Below, piece after piece: positions 7,693 through 16,960 of a stretch of 64,000 nucleotides of DNA. The stretch is from Bin34 sp965219935 (lineage in GTDB: Bacteria > Chloroflexota > Anaerolineae > Caldilineales > Caldilineaceae): contig CBDCOU010000003.1 of NCBI GenBank assembly GCA_965219935.1, positions 4,216,001 to 4,280,000 of the forward strand, in the 5' to 3' direction. The notes beneath the pieces were generated by a model that was not told the DNA's origin, made no database searches, and worked only from the letters and a program-made list of their open reading frames with translations. How positions within the stretch are numbered: position 1 is the stretch's first letter; every line of letters starts with the position of its first letter. The position numbers and the translations under genes are program-made.

Positions 7693-10600
7693 TTAATGGT
7701 CTCCTCGGTTATACACTTCGTCACTGCGCCAGCAGTGCAGGTCGCCATCCGTGTGGATGGCGCAGGTGTGGTACTGGCCTGCCGATAGGGATGTGAAAGT
7801 TCCCGCCGGTGCTTTCAATTGCCCAAGTCGATTGTCCCCCCAACAGTGGAGAGTCCCGTCGGCACGCAACCCACAGGTATGAAACCGGCCGGAGCTTAAC
7901 GCCTGGAACGGGCCCGGTGGGGGCTGGGACTGGCCGTCGTCATCCCGACCCCAACAGCGCACCGAACCCTCAACCCGCAATCCACAGGTGTGATATCCCC
8001 CGGCGGCGAGGGCAATGAACGGTTCGGCGGGAGGATCCGCCTGGCCGTAGTAGCTGTTTCCCCAGCAGTGAACCAGGCCGTCGGTGCCCAGCCCGCACCC
8101 ATGAAATTCGCCCATGGAGACGACCGTGAAGGTTCCGGTCGGGGCATCGGTCTGGCCCATATTGTTTAGGCCCCAGCAGGCCAGGGTGCCGTCGGTGCGC
8201 ACGCCACAATTGTGGGAAACCGTGGCGGCGATGGATTGGAAGGGCCCGGTCGGGGCGTCCAGCTGTCCCACATGGTTCTTGCCCCAACAGTGGACGGAGC
8301 CGTCGGTACGCAAGCCACAGGTATGGGCGGCCCCGGACGCAATCGCCGTGAACGGCTCCGCGGGAGCCTGGGTCTGACCGTCCGTATCCTCGCCCCAGCA
8401 GGAAACGGAGCCCTCGGGCCGGAGGCCGCAGGTATGCTCCCCTCCGGCCGCCACGGTGCGAAACTGTCCGGTCGGGGCCTGGGCATAACCCCAGCCCCAA
8501 CAGCGGATACGGCCATCGGTATGCATCCCACAGGTGTGTACCGGGCCGGCGGCAATGGCTGCGAATGGCTCGGCGGGGGCCTGGGTCCGACCGTGCGCAT
8601 CCCCGCCCCAGCAGGCGACAGTGTTGTCCAGACGGATCCCACAGGCGTGGTGCCCACTGACCGCTACCGCCTGGAACTGCCCGGGCGGGGCCTCGGTCTG
8701 CCCGTACGCGTTGTCACCCCAACAGAGCAACGTGCCGTCGGTGCGAATAACGCAGGCATGGCTGGCGGTTGTCGCCAAGGTCAGGTACGAACCGGTAGGG
8801 AGGTCGGCCAAGGCCGGTTCCAGCTGGCCCCAGCAAAGCAAGGCGCCATCCGTGCGAACACCGCAGGCATAGTTGTGGCTGGCGTCGACGGCGCGGAATT
8901 CGCCCGCCGGCACATTGGTCTGCCCGTGGCTGTTGTGTCCCCAGCAGTGGAGGGTGCCGTTGGTGCGTACACCACACGAATGGTATTCCCCCGTGGCCAC
9001 CCCGCGGAACTGGCCCGGCGGGGCATCCAGCTGTCCTGCCTCGTTGCGCCCCCAGCAGTCCAGAGTCCCATCGGTATGGATACCGCACGAATGATAATTC
9101 CCGACGGACACCGCCATGAATTGGCCGGTCGGCGCGTCCAGCGGGTTCGATGCCCAGATGCCCCAACAACGGAGGGATCCCTCCGCCAGGACCGCACACA
9201 TAGCGGCATTGCTTACGGACAAGGTGCGGTCAGGGAGCGGCATGTCCATGGTCTTGTCCGGGAGCGTCACCAACTCCGTAGGGACATTGTCCACGCGGGA
9301 GGCAGGGATCCAGTGGCCTGAATCCAGCTGCAGCCAATCGCCCCCATGGGAACGGGCCACGGGGTGAACGCTGTCGCCTCGGCGGACCCTGCCGACAGTG
9401 GCATAGTCGGTCCCCGGTCCGGCGCGCAAATCGGAATTGACGTTGGCGGTGGCGCGGGATTCAGCGTCCAACTGGGACTGCGCCAGTGTGCGGTAGTCAG
9501 AGGTTAGCTGATCGTTGGGATCCAGGCGCAGGGCCTCGTCATAGTCGGCCAAGGCCTCGGCGTAGAGGCCGCGTGCCGCCTTGGCCATGCCTCTATTTCG
9601 GAAAGCCGCGGCAAAGTTGGGGTTGAGTTGCAGGGCGGCATCGAAGTCGGCGATGGCCTCGGCATTACGGTCCAGGTAATGCTTGGCGACACCCCGGCTC
9701 TGCAGAGCCCAGGCATCGTTGGGATCCAGGCGCAAGGCCTCGTCATAATCAGCCAAGGCCTCGGTGTAGAGGCCGCGCGCCGCCTTGACCATGCCTCTAT
9801 TCCGGAAAGCTACGGCAAAGTTGGATTCAAGTTGCAGGGCGGCATCATAGTCGGCTTGGGCCTCGGTATAACGGCCCAAGTGATGCAGGGTGATGCCCCG
9901 GTCGTTCCAAATTTTGGCATTCTTGGGATCGAGCCTCAGGGCGGCATCGTAGTCAACGACGGCCTCGGCATAACGGTCCAGGTAATGCTTGGCGATGCCC
10001 CGGTCATGCCAGGCTTTGGCATTCTTGGGGTCGAGCGTTAGGGCGGCATCGTAGTCGGCGACGGCCTCGGCATAACGGCCCAGGTAATGCTTGGCGACGC
10101 CCCGGTTTCGCCAGATTTCAGCATTCTTGGGGTCGAGCGTTAGGGCGGCATCGTAGTCGGCGACGGCCTCGGCATAACGGCCCAGGTAGTGCTTGGCGAC
10201 GCCCCGGTTTCGCCAGAGGTCGGCATTCTTGGAATCGAGCTTCAGGGCTGCGTCGTAGTCGTTGATGGCTTCGTCATAACGGCCCAGGCGACGCTTGGTG
10301 GTGCCCCGGTTTTGCAGGGCCTGGATATTCTCGGGGGACAGCCTCAAGGCCGCGTCAAAGTCGGCGATGGCCTCGGCATTGCGGCCCAGGTGTTGCTTGG
10401 CAGTACCCCGGTTGTACCAGATTTCGGCATTCTTGGGATCGATACTCAGGGCAACATCATAGTCGGCAATAGCCTCGGCGTAACGGCCGAAATGATGCTT
10501 GGCTAAGCCACGGCTAAACAGGGCTTCGGCGCTGTGGGGGTCGAGTTGCAGGGCGGCATCATAGTCGGCTAGCGACTCGGCCTCCAAGCCGAGGTAAAAC

Positions 10601-13200
10601 TTGGTGCCGCCTCGGTTAAGCAAGACTTGGATTTGGTGCGGATTGAGCCTCAGGGCGGCATCGTAGTCGGCGATGGCCTCGGCATAACGGCCCAGGTGAT
10701 GCTTGGCGATAGCCCGTTCATGCCAGGCATCGGTATTCTTGGGATCGAGCCTCAGGGCGGCATCGTAGTTGGCGATGGCCTCGGCATACCGGCCCAGTTC
10801 AATGTAAGTCAGGCCTCGGTTCCGGAAAGCCGTGACAAAGCTGGGGTCGAGTTGCAGGGCGGCATCATAGTCGGCGATGGCCTCGGTCTTGAGGCCGAGG
10901 CGGGCCTTGGCGGAACCCCGTGCATCCCACATTTCGGCATTCTTGGGATCGAGCCTCAGGGCCGCGTCGAAGTCGGCAAGGGCCTCGGCGTAACGGCCGA
11001 GATTCATGTACATCACGCCTCTGTTCCAGAATGCCAAGACGTAGTTCGGGTCGAGTTGCAGGGCGGTGCTTAAGTCGGCGATGGCCGCGTCCCCAAGGCC
11101 AAGGCCGTCCTTGGCCTTGCCCCGGCCATGCCAGATTTCGGCATTCTTGGGATCGAGACTTAGGGCCTTGTCAAAGTCGGCGATGGCCTCGGCATAACGG
11201 CCCAGATCAGACTTGGCAAGACCCCGGTTGGATTGGTACATGCCATTGTCGGGGTTGAGTCGCAAGGCGGTGTCAAAGTCGATGATGGCCTCGGCATACC
11301 GGCCCAGGTGACGCTTGGCCAAGCCCCGGTTATTCCAGTAGCCGGCATTCTTGGGATCGAGACTCAGGGCCAAGTCGTAGTCGGTGACGGCCTTGTCATA
11401 ATGGCCCCGGGCAACATTGGCGTCAGCTCTGCCCACTAGGACCGGGGCCTGCTGCGGATCAAGTTGCAGGGCGGTGTCAAAGTCGGCGATGGCCGCGGCA
11501 TGGCGCCCAAGGCGATGCTTGGCCAGGCCGCGGTTATAAAAGGATTCGGCGTTGTGGGGGTCGAGTTGCAGGGCGGCATCGAAGTCGGCGATGGCCGCGG
11601 CATAGTGGCCGAGGAGACCCTTTGCCACACCTCGGTCATGCCAGAGGCCGGAATCCTCGGGAATGAGACGCAAGGCCGTGTCAAGGTCGGCAAGGGCCTC
11701 GGTATAACGGCCGAGGCGGACCTTCGTGGTGCCCCGTTCATACCAGAGGTCGGCATATTCGGGATCAATCCTCAGGCCCGCGTCGAGGTCGGTGATGGCT
11801 TCGGCATGACGGCCCAGAGCATTCTTGGCCACGGCTCGGTTCAGCAGGGCTTTGGAGTGTTCGGGATCGAGTTGCAGGGCGGTGTCGTAGTCGGCGATGG
11901 CTTCGGCATAACGGCCCAGGCGGGACTTGGCGACGCCTCGGTTAATCAAAGCCAGGGTCTCGTGAGGGTCGAGTTGCAGGGCGGCGTCGAGGTCGGTGAT
12001 GGCCTCGGCATAACGGCCTAGGACAATCTTGGCCGTGGCTCGGTTAACCAAGGCATGGAAATGTTGGGGGTCAAAGCGCAGGGCACCATTGAGGTCGGCA
12101 AGGGCCTCTTCATAGCGGCCCTCGGACAACTTGTTTCCGCTCTGGGTGTACAGCAGCCAGGACAGGTTTGGCATGAGACGCAGGGCGGTCTCAAAGTCGG
12201 TCTGCGCCTCTTCCGCCCGACCGAGGTGCTCCTTCATTGCACCTCGATAGTACAAATACACAGCGTTTTGGGGGCGAAGACGCACGGCGTCCTCAAAGTC
12301 ACTCAATGCCTCCGCGTGCTGACCGCGTACCGTTTTGGCGATCCCCGCTTCATAGAAGGAACGGGCTTTATCGCCGGGGCCGGGTTGCCCCTCTGGGCGT
12401 GCAGGCGGCGTTGGAGCGATGGATGGCTGGGGATCTGGGCTGCCGACCCCGGTAACCAAGGGAAGGGATTCTTTGGGACCATCCACGGATTCCGCGAAAA
12501 TCCACTGGCCTTCCGCCAACTGGAGCCATTGACAGTCTGCCGAGCAGGCGATGGGGGCGACCGTGTCGCCTCTTCGTTGTCCCCCCACCAAGGGATACGA
12601 CCAGTCTGGTCCGGCGAGCACCAGGGTGGTCCGCCGGACGATAAAGTCGGTGGGTGCGACGGTAGACGGCAGGGCAGGGGCCGGTGTAGGGGTTGGGATA
12701 TCCGTGCAGGTGGGCGGGTTGCCGTCACACGCCATCTGGCCGAGATACGTCACCAGGTTCACCGCCGGCACCGTTCGGGCCTCATACGTGGCCAAACCCA
12801 CGATCCGTCCCGTGAACTGGACAGTGTCCCCGACCCGGATCTGTTCCGCCAGGGTTTGGTCGAGGCCTACGTGCAGATATGCGGTGGCCGGGGCCGCTGT
12901 GTTCCCTCTGACCACCACGATCCAGGCAGTCGGGTCGCCGTCCGGTCCCATCTCCACAGCCACAATTTCGCCGATCAACGCGTAGACTTCGCTCATGTAG
13001 TCTTTGATCTGGCGGGACCATGCCGCCACGTCCACCGCGTCCGCGGCCGGGGGATCGGCCTGCGCATGAGCCACAGCCACCGGGAGGGCCGCGGCCGACC
13101 CTCTCAGGCTCCCGAGCAGGATGGCAATGCCTATCAGGACCGCGAGTGTCCCCTTCTCAACCAGCTTGCTGTTCAAGATGGCGCCTCTACGCATTGGCAT
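7693..13200 (-). CDS. Giant secreted protein with SH3b, 28 TPR and 14 RCC1-like units
   Basis: An 1835-residue protein. The ATG at 13200 gives a good signal peptide (TLAVLIGIAILLGSLRG, then AHAQA); the frame upstream overlaps an oxidoreductase pseudogene. After an OB-like segment and a first SH3b-like domain come 28 tandem TPR units of 34 residues (GRYAEAIADYDAALRLDPKNA type), a second SH3b-like domain (ANVNSDLRAGPGTDYATVGR), then 14 units of about 37 residues with the pattern CGxxxDGxxxCWG..GQ, as in RCC1/BNR-like propellers. Each unit has two Cys, which could pair as disulfides outside the cytoplasm. The last unit is incomplete. The architecture suggests an extracellular scaffold or adhesin. 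Function is inferred from domain types only. Confidence 0.88.
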   Translation of the reverse strand: MPMRRGAILNSKLVEKGTLAVLIGIAILLGSLRGSAAALPVAVAHAQADPPAADAVDVAAWSRQIKDYMSEVYALIGEIVAVEMGPDGDPTAWIVVVRGNTAAPATAYLHVGLDQTLAEQIRVGDTVQFTGRIVGLATYEARTVPAVNLVTYLGQMACDGNPPTCTDIPTPTPAPALPSTVAPTDFIVRRTTLVLAGPDWSYPLVGGQRRGDTVAPIACSADCQWLQLAEGQWIFAESVDGPKESLPLVTGVGSPDPQPSIAPTPPARPEGQPGPGDKARSFYEAGIAKTVRGQHAEALSDFEDAVRLRPQNAVYLYYRGAMKEHLGRAEEAQTDFETALRLMPNLSWLLYTQSGNKLSEGRYEEALADLNGALRFDPQHFHALVNRATAKIVLGRYAEAITDLDAALQLDPHETLALINRGVAKSRLGRYAEAIADYDTALQLDPEHSKALLNRAVAKNALGRHAEAITDLDAGLRIDPEYADLWYERGTTKVRLGRYTEALADLDTALRLIPEDSGLWHDRGVAKGLLGHYAAAIADFDAALQLDPHNAESFYNRGLAKHRLGRHAAAIADFDTALQLDPQQAPVLVGRADANVARGHYDKAVTDYDLALSLDPKNAGYWNNRGLAKRHLGRYAEAIIDFDTALRLNPDNGMYQSNRGLAKSDLGRYAEAIADFDKALSLDPKNAEIWHGRGKAKDGLGLGDAAIADLSTALQLDPNYVLAFWNRGVMYMNLGRYAEALADFDAALRLDPKNAEMWDARGSAKARLGLKTEAIADYDAALQLDPSFVTAFRNRGLTYIELGRYAEAIANYDAALRLDPKNTDAWHERAIAKHHLGRYAEAIADYDAALRLNPHQIQVLLNRGGTKFYLGLEAESLADYDAALQLDPHSAEALFSRGLAKHHFGRYAEAIADYDVALSIDPKNAEIWYNRGTAKQHLGRNAEAIADFDAALRLSPENIQALQNRGTTKRRLGRYDEAINDYDAALKLDSKNADLWRNRGVAKHYLGRYAEAVADYDAALTLDPKNAEIWRNRGVAKHYLGRYAEAVADYDAALTLDPKNAKAWHDRGIAKHYLDRYAEAVVDYDAALRLDPKNAKIWNDRGITLHHLGRYTEAQADYDAALQLESNFAVAFRNRGMVKAARGLYTEALADYDEALRLDPNDAWALQSRGVAKHYLDRNAEAIADFDAALQLNPNFAAAFRNRGMAKAARGLYAEALADYDEALRLDPNDQLTSDYRTLAQSQLDAESRATANVNSDLRAGPGTDYATVGRVRRGDSVHPVARSHGGDWLQLDSGHWIPASRVDNVPTELVTLPDKTMDMPLPDRTLSVSNAAMCAVLAEGSLRCWGIWASNPLDAPTGQFMAVSVGNYHSCGIHTDGTLDCWGRNEAGQLDAPPGQFRGVATGEYHSCGVRTNGTLHCWGHNSHGQTNVPAGEFRAVDASHNYACGVRTDGALLCWGQLEPALADLPTGSYLTLATTASHACVIRTDGTLLCWGDNAYGQTEAPPGQFQAVAVSGHHACGIRLDNTVACWGGDAHGRTQAPAEPFAAIAAGPVHTCGMHTDGRIRCWGWGYAQAPTGQFRTVAAGGEHTCGLRPEGSVSCWGEDTDGQTQAPAEPFTAIASGAAHTCGLRTDGSVHCWGKNHVGQLDAPTGPFQSIAATVSHNCGVRTDGTLACWGLNNMGQTDAPTGTFTVVSMGEFHGCGLGTDGLVHCWGNSYYGQADPPAEPFIALAAGGYHTCGLRVEGSVRCWGRDDDGQSQPPPGPFQALSSGRFHTCGLRADGTLHCWGDNRLGQLKAPAGTFTSLSAGQYHTCAIHTDGDLHCWRSDEVYNRGDH
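9500..12310 (-). repeat. Tandem 102-bp repeats encoding TPR units
   Basis: Twenty-eight units of about 102 bases (34 codons) follow each other within the giant gene. Two neighbouring units around 10015-10217 are almost identical in DNA, and a 68-codon higher-order unit recurs near 9490-9830, so copy number appears to be changing by recombination. This is coding repeat DNA, not CRISPR. Confidence 0.9.
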
Positions 13201-13408
13201 GGTTGGCTTCCATTTCTGTTGATGCCGTATCCCCGGACCACCCGGCCACCCGGCGGGGACCGATGCCGGTCGGCCCCGGGTTCTTGTCTCCTCCGGGACT
13301 GAATATGGCGGCCCGGGGCCCGGAGCAGCTTGCAATCGATGCCCTGACAAAGAAGGGACTGGAGGTGGGTTGGACTCATCGGTGTTGGTCGGTGGGAACC
13401 GTGTCCGC

Positions 13409-13669
13409 GCTGAAACTATGGCACGACAGCAGCCGGGACCGCGTGCAGGGTTCGTTGCAGCTCCAGGCGTGTGCAACTATCGCCGACAGGAGCAGGAGAG
13501 AAGTCGCGATATGAAGGTTTGGGCCTTTGGGATAGCCTACCGGTACTTGGACGGGGACTCAGACTGCGCCTGTTTCCGCCAAGAGCCAGTCAACCTCATG
13601 AGGTTGACTGGCATGTATGGCCCGTCTCCAGGACATCGTGTGGCCGCGCCGGGGTTCGGAGGTCTTCAT
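13409..13669 (-). pseudogene. Decayed copy of the molybdopterin oxidoreductase
   Basis: From the ATG at 13669 the minus strand reads MKTSEPRRGHTMSW and HEVDWLL, then VQVPVGYPKGPNLH and SLLLLSAIVAHAW, matching the start and last membrane segment of the intact protein at 3762-4862. About 80 residues of the membrane region are missing by an in-frame deletion between repeated leucine-rich stretches, a TGA (13559-13561) replaces a Trp codon, and homology stops at about 13409, before the molybdopterin domain. It precedes VWA copy 3 just as the intact gene follows VWA copy 1, so the pair was duplicated together. Confidence 0.82.
13585..13612. repeat. Perfect 28-bp palindrome
   Basis: The 28 bases equal their own reverse complement (arms GCCAGTCAACCTCA and its complement), centred at 13598/13599. 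It lies inside the oxidoreductase pseudogene. There is no following T run, so it is not a clear terminator. Confidence 0.7.
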
Positions 13670-13767
13670 GGCAGTTTGATGCCAAGGCTGCCCGGGTCTC
13701 GTCATGTGCGCCATCGTCCATCAATGGCTGCACAGCCCATTCGCCCTGGATACCCAAAGGCTTGGTC

Positions 13768-15381
13768 CTACGTTGCACAGAACGGTACGAACAGGGGTTC
13801 CGAGCGCCTGATGAAATGCTCCAATTGCCTGCTGGGCTGGTCCCACGCGGGTGGTAGGGATGCCAAAACCGCCTCGATGCTGCCACACTGCGCGTAGAAC
13901 GACTTGCCCAGCAGTTCGGCCCATTCCGCGACCGCGGCCTGGCGTCGGAAGTAGCGGTCGGGCTCCTGCACTTCCTCCCAGGTGATCGCGGCTTCCCGTT
14001 CCACGACTTCACCCAGTTGCAAATCGCGGTAACGCAGTCTGGCGGTGGCCATGGTGCCTTGTGGTGCATCGCCCAGCGGCCGCACTTCATAGAGGGCCGT
14101 TACGTTGGAGCGAAAGCCAATCTCTCCGAAGTCCTCGGTATCGTCGCGGAAGGACTCGTCCTCCTTGGCCCGGTTTTCATAGCCCAGCAGACGATACTTG
14201 CGCACGGTCACCGGGTCGAACTCAACCTGGATCCGGGCATTCCGTGCCGTTTCATGAAACACAGCCTGTGCGGGGCCGGCCAGGAAGTCGATCTCCCCAT
14301 CCGTGTTCTCGATGTAGTGGTAGGTGCCATTGCCCCGGTTGGCCAAGCGTTCCATCATCACGTCGTTGTAGTTCCCCGAGATCCCAACGCCCACCGTCGT
14401 CAGGGTGGCCTGGCGCTGGGCCGCCTGGTCCACCACTTCCAGGATCGCGTCGGGCCCGGTTTCGCCGACATTGCCGACGCCGTCGCTGAACAGCACCATG
14501 CGCACCTTTTGGCCGCGCATCATGTCGTCCGCGGCGATGTCATAGCCCAGGCGGAGACCGGCCTCCGCATTGGTGGCACCGCCGGTTCGCAGTCCCCGAA
14601 TGGCCCCTGCCAATTGAGGCACATCTTCCGTGTCTTGCAGAGGCATAATGACTCGGGCGGTACTCCCGTAGACCACCAGGGCCACCCGGTCTGCCGGCCT
14701 GGCCTGGTCCAGCAGTCCCAGCATGATGCGCTTGGCCGCTTCCAGACGATTGTCGTAATCCATGGAGCCGCTGATGTCGACAATGAAGATCAGCGACACC
14801 GGCTCCCGTTCCGTGGGAAAGGCTTGGGCTGCCACACCTACGCGCAGAAGTACATAGCCTTCCGGGGCGAAGGGGGCAGGCGTTGCGTCCAGGTGCAGCG
14901 ACAAACCCTCTTCCGCAGGACCGAATCCGCCTTCAAAGGCATTGACGTATTCCTCGATCCGTACCGCCTCGGGCGGGGGCAGCCAGCCATCGCGCAGATA
15001 GCGCCGCCCCACGGCATAGGATGCGGTGTCGCCGTCCAGTGCGAAGGTGGACAGGGGATCCTCGTCGGCATCGACGAAGGGATTGACCCCGTAGTCCTCG
15101 AAGTACATCAGGGGCAGGCGTTTGTTGTTTGGATGCGCTGTACCGCCTGATACAGGTCCCGGACCCGATGCGGATTGATTTGCCCTGGGTGCTGCCTGGG
15201 CGCTGGTGGCACTATCAGCCTGCCGCGCGTTGGACGCCGCAGGTGGCCTGGCCGCAGGGGCCGCCGCCGACCCGGCCGCAGGCGCCCCACCAGGCGCTGG
15301 AGCTGCCGCAGCGCAGGCCATTGTTAAAAGGCCGGCCAACACCCAGAGCAGTGCCCATAACAATACAGTGTGAATCCGCAT
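13768..15381 (-). CDS. VWA-domain lipoprotein, YfbK type (copy 3)
   Basis: A 537-residue paralogue of the protein at 4950-6470. The signal peptide ends at a lipobox (LLTMAC), followed by an Ala/Pro/Ser-rich linker longer than in copy 1, the N-terminal YfbK-type domain (NPFVDADEDPLSTFALDGD), the VWA domain with intact MIDAS (DISGSMDYD at about 210) and the DUF3520-like C-terminal domain ending in FCAT. AAGAAGG precedes the ATG at 15381. The middle of the gene (14387-14577) is identical to copy 1 while the flanks differ at many sites. Expected to sit on the outer face of the membrane. A remnant of the molybdopterin oxidoreductase lies just downstream. Confidence 0.9.
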   Translation of the reverse strand: MRIHTVLLWALLWVLAGLLTMACAAAAPAPGGAPAAGSAAAPAARPPAASNARQADSATSAQAAPRANQSASGPGPVSGGTAHPNNKRLPLMYFEDYGVNPFVDADEDPLSTFALDGDTASYAVGRRYLRDGWLPPPEAVRIEEYVNAFEGGFGPAEEGLSLHLDATPAPFAPEGYVLLRVGVAAQAFPTEREPVSLIFIVDISGSMDYDNRLEAAKRIMLGLLDQARPADRVALVVYGSTARVIMPLQDTEDVPQLAGAIRGLRTGGATNAEAGLRLGYDIAADDMMRGQKVRMVLFSDGVGNVGETGPDAILEVVDQAAQRQATLTTVGVGISGNYNDVMMERLANRGNGTYHYIENTDGEIDFLAGPAQAVFHETARNARIQVEFDPVTVRKYRLLGYENRAKEDESFRDDTEDFGEIGFRSNVTALYEVRPLGDAPQGTMATARLRYRDLQLGEVVEREAAITWEEVQEPDRYFRRQAAVAEWAELLGKSFYAQCGSIEAVLASLPPAWDQPSRQLEHFIRRSEPLFVPFCAT

Positions 15382-15394
15382 GGCGACCTTCTTA

Positions 15395-15418
15395 ATAACG
15401 TTATATAAATAGATTTAT
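15395..15418. promoter_or_regulatory. AT-rich promoter/operator region of VWA copy 3
   Basis: Just upstream of the VWA start are two adjacent inverted repeats: ATAACGTTAT (15395-15404) and ATAAAT-ag-ATTTAT (15405-15418), in an otherwise GC-rich region. On the minus strand this contains TATA-rich sequence suited to a -10 element and could bind a regulator. No regulator is identified. Confidence 0.35.
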
Positions 15419-15568
15419 CCAGGCAGCAACGCGCTCAATCCCCATATCGCATTCATGCCAAGTCGACGATTCGACCACGTACTTGCCTAGCCATGTAGCA
15501 TAGCCGATCGTGCCGGTGGCACTTGACCGGGCATGCCCTTTCAGTGAAGAGCTTGTTTGAACAGATAG

Positions 15569-15602
15569 TCAAGCCAACCCGGAAGTGACCGGGTTGGCTT
15601 GA
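15569..15602. terminator. Hairpin downstream of the TRAP binding-protein gene
   Basis: A perfect 14-bp stem (TCAAGCCAACCCGG) with a six-base loop begins 64 bases past the stop of the gene at 15666. No strong U tract follows on the minus strand, so termination may be imperfect or factor-assisted. Confidence 0.6.
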
Positions 15603-15665
15603 AATTGCAACGGGCAGGGCTGGAATATGCCGACGGAGAAGCGCCGGCGTTCCGCACCTTGTGAA

Positions 15666-16772
15666 CTACAGGATCGACTGATAGCTGGTCATGGCGGCTT
15701 CGGCAAGGCCGTGCCAACCCTGGATCCCGGAACGGAACTCGCTCCAGGAACTCAGGATGGAGCTGAAGTCCGGATCGGAAGCCGCGATTTCCTCGTACAT
15801 CGCGAAGGCTTCGCCTTCGGCCGCCTGCAGGACATCGTCCGGGAACGGGCTCAACACCACGTCCGACGACATTAGTTCCGCCAAGGCCGGAATGTTCTTG
15901 GCGTCGTAGGTGGCCATCATGTTGGTATTGGCCACGTTGGCGGCGGTGGCGATGGCCGCCTGGTATTCCTCGGGCAGGCCGTTCCATTCTTCCAGGTTGA
16001 CCTGCACCTCCAGCGTTGGTCCGGGTTCCCACCAGCCAGGATAGTAGTAGAACTTGGCGGCTTGCTGGAAGTTCAGGCGGAGGTCGTCGTAGGGTCCTAC
16101 CCATTCCGCCGCGTCGATGGCTCCTGTTTGGAGCGCCTGGAAAATCTCGCCGCCGGGAAGCACCTGCACGGTCACGCCCAGCCGATCCATTACCTGGCCA
16201 CCCAGGCCGGGAATGCGCATCTTCAGGCCTTCCATGTCGGCAATGGAGTTGATTTCCTTATTGAACCAGCCACCCATCTGGACGCCGGTGTTGCCGGCCG
16301 GGAACTGGATCACGCCGAAGCGCTCGCCGTAGAAGGCCTGCAGCAACTCGAGGCCGCCACCCTGATAGAACCAGGCATTGTTCTGGCGATTGGTCAGGCC
16401 GAAGGGCAGGGCCGTGCCAAAGGCCGTCACGGGACTCTTGCCCACGTAGTAGTAGGAGGCGGTGTGACCACATTGGACGGCACCTTGCTCCACAACGTTG
16501 AGGACCTCGAGGCCGGGAGCCAGTTCGCCGGCGGCGCGGACGTCGATCGTGAACTTGCCGCCGGTCAGGGCGCTCACGGTATCGGCGAACGTAGTGGCAC
16601 CGCCGAAGATCGTGTCGAGCAGGGGCGGCCAACTCGTGGCCATCTGCCATGAAACTTCGGGCAGGGAGGCATCCGCAGCGGTTACCGCGGTCAGATCCTC
16701 TGCCGTACAGGCGCTGGCGCCGACAGCCGCGGTTGCCAAGGCGGCGGCTCCGAGAAACTTTCTTCTATTCAT
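15666..16772 (-). CDS. TRAP-type substrate-binding protein (DctP family)
   Basis: A 368-residue periplasmic-type binding protein with a Tat-like, lipidated leader (MNRRKFLGAAALATAAV, Cys22). The mature part has the DctP/TakP pattern: WPPLLDTIFGGATTFADTVSALTGGKF near the start, PFGLTNRQNNAWFYQGG, the conserved GLKMRIPGLGGQVMDRLGV segment with the organic-acid-binding Arg, and IDAAEWVGPYDD. Family members bind carboxylates such as 2-oxoacids and pass them to DctQM permeases. No dctQ or dctM gene lies beside it here, so it either serves a permease elsewhere or has been separated. AAGGAG precedes the ATG. Confidence 0.9.
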   Translation of the reverse strand: MNRRKFLGAAALATAAVGASACTAEDLTAVTAADASLPEVSWQMATSWPPLLDTIFGGATTFADTVSALTGGKFTIDVRAAGELAPGLEVLNVVEQGAVQCGHTASYYYVGKSPVTAFGTALPFGLTNRQNNAWFYQGGGLELLQAFYGERFGVIQFPAGNTGVQMGGWFNKEINSIADMEGLKMRIPGLGGQVMDRLGVTVQVLPGGEIFQALQTGAIDAAEWVGPYDDLRLNFQQAAKFYYYPGWWEPGPTLEVQVNLEEWNGLPEEYQAAIATAANVANTNMMATYDAKNIPALAELMSSDVVLSPFPDDVLQAAEGEAFAMYEEIAASDPDFSSILSSWSEFRSGIQGWHGLAEAAMTSYQSIL

Positions 16773-16960
16773 GCCGAAGCTCCTTTCGGCCTGTTCTGTT
16801 CAGGCCGCTGAATTGGGGAGACGAAGTGCATGACAACCCCTGACCTGCCGGCCAATGCGGAATTGCCTTCTATTGGCAACGGTCATGTTCACACCGCAGC
16901 CTTGGGAAATTGTAATGAATGCGGAAGTGTGTGCGACGCGGTTCGCCGGCAGTGCCGGAC

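Noticed and set aside
9500..12310. Regularly spaced repeats that might suggest a CRISPR array
   Set aside because: The period is 102 bases with the whole unit similar and translating to TPR helices; there are no unique spacers.
13201..13476. 92-residue N-terminal extension of the giant TPR/RCC1-like protein
   Set aside because: It would place the signal peptide internally and overlaps the oxidoreductase pseudogene read in another frame.
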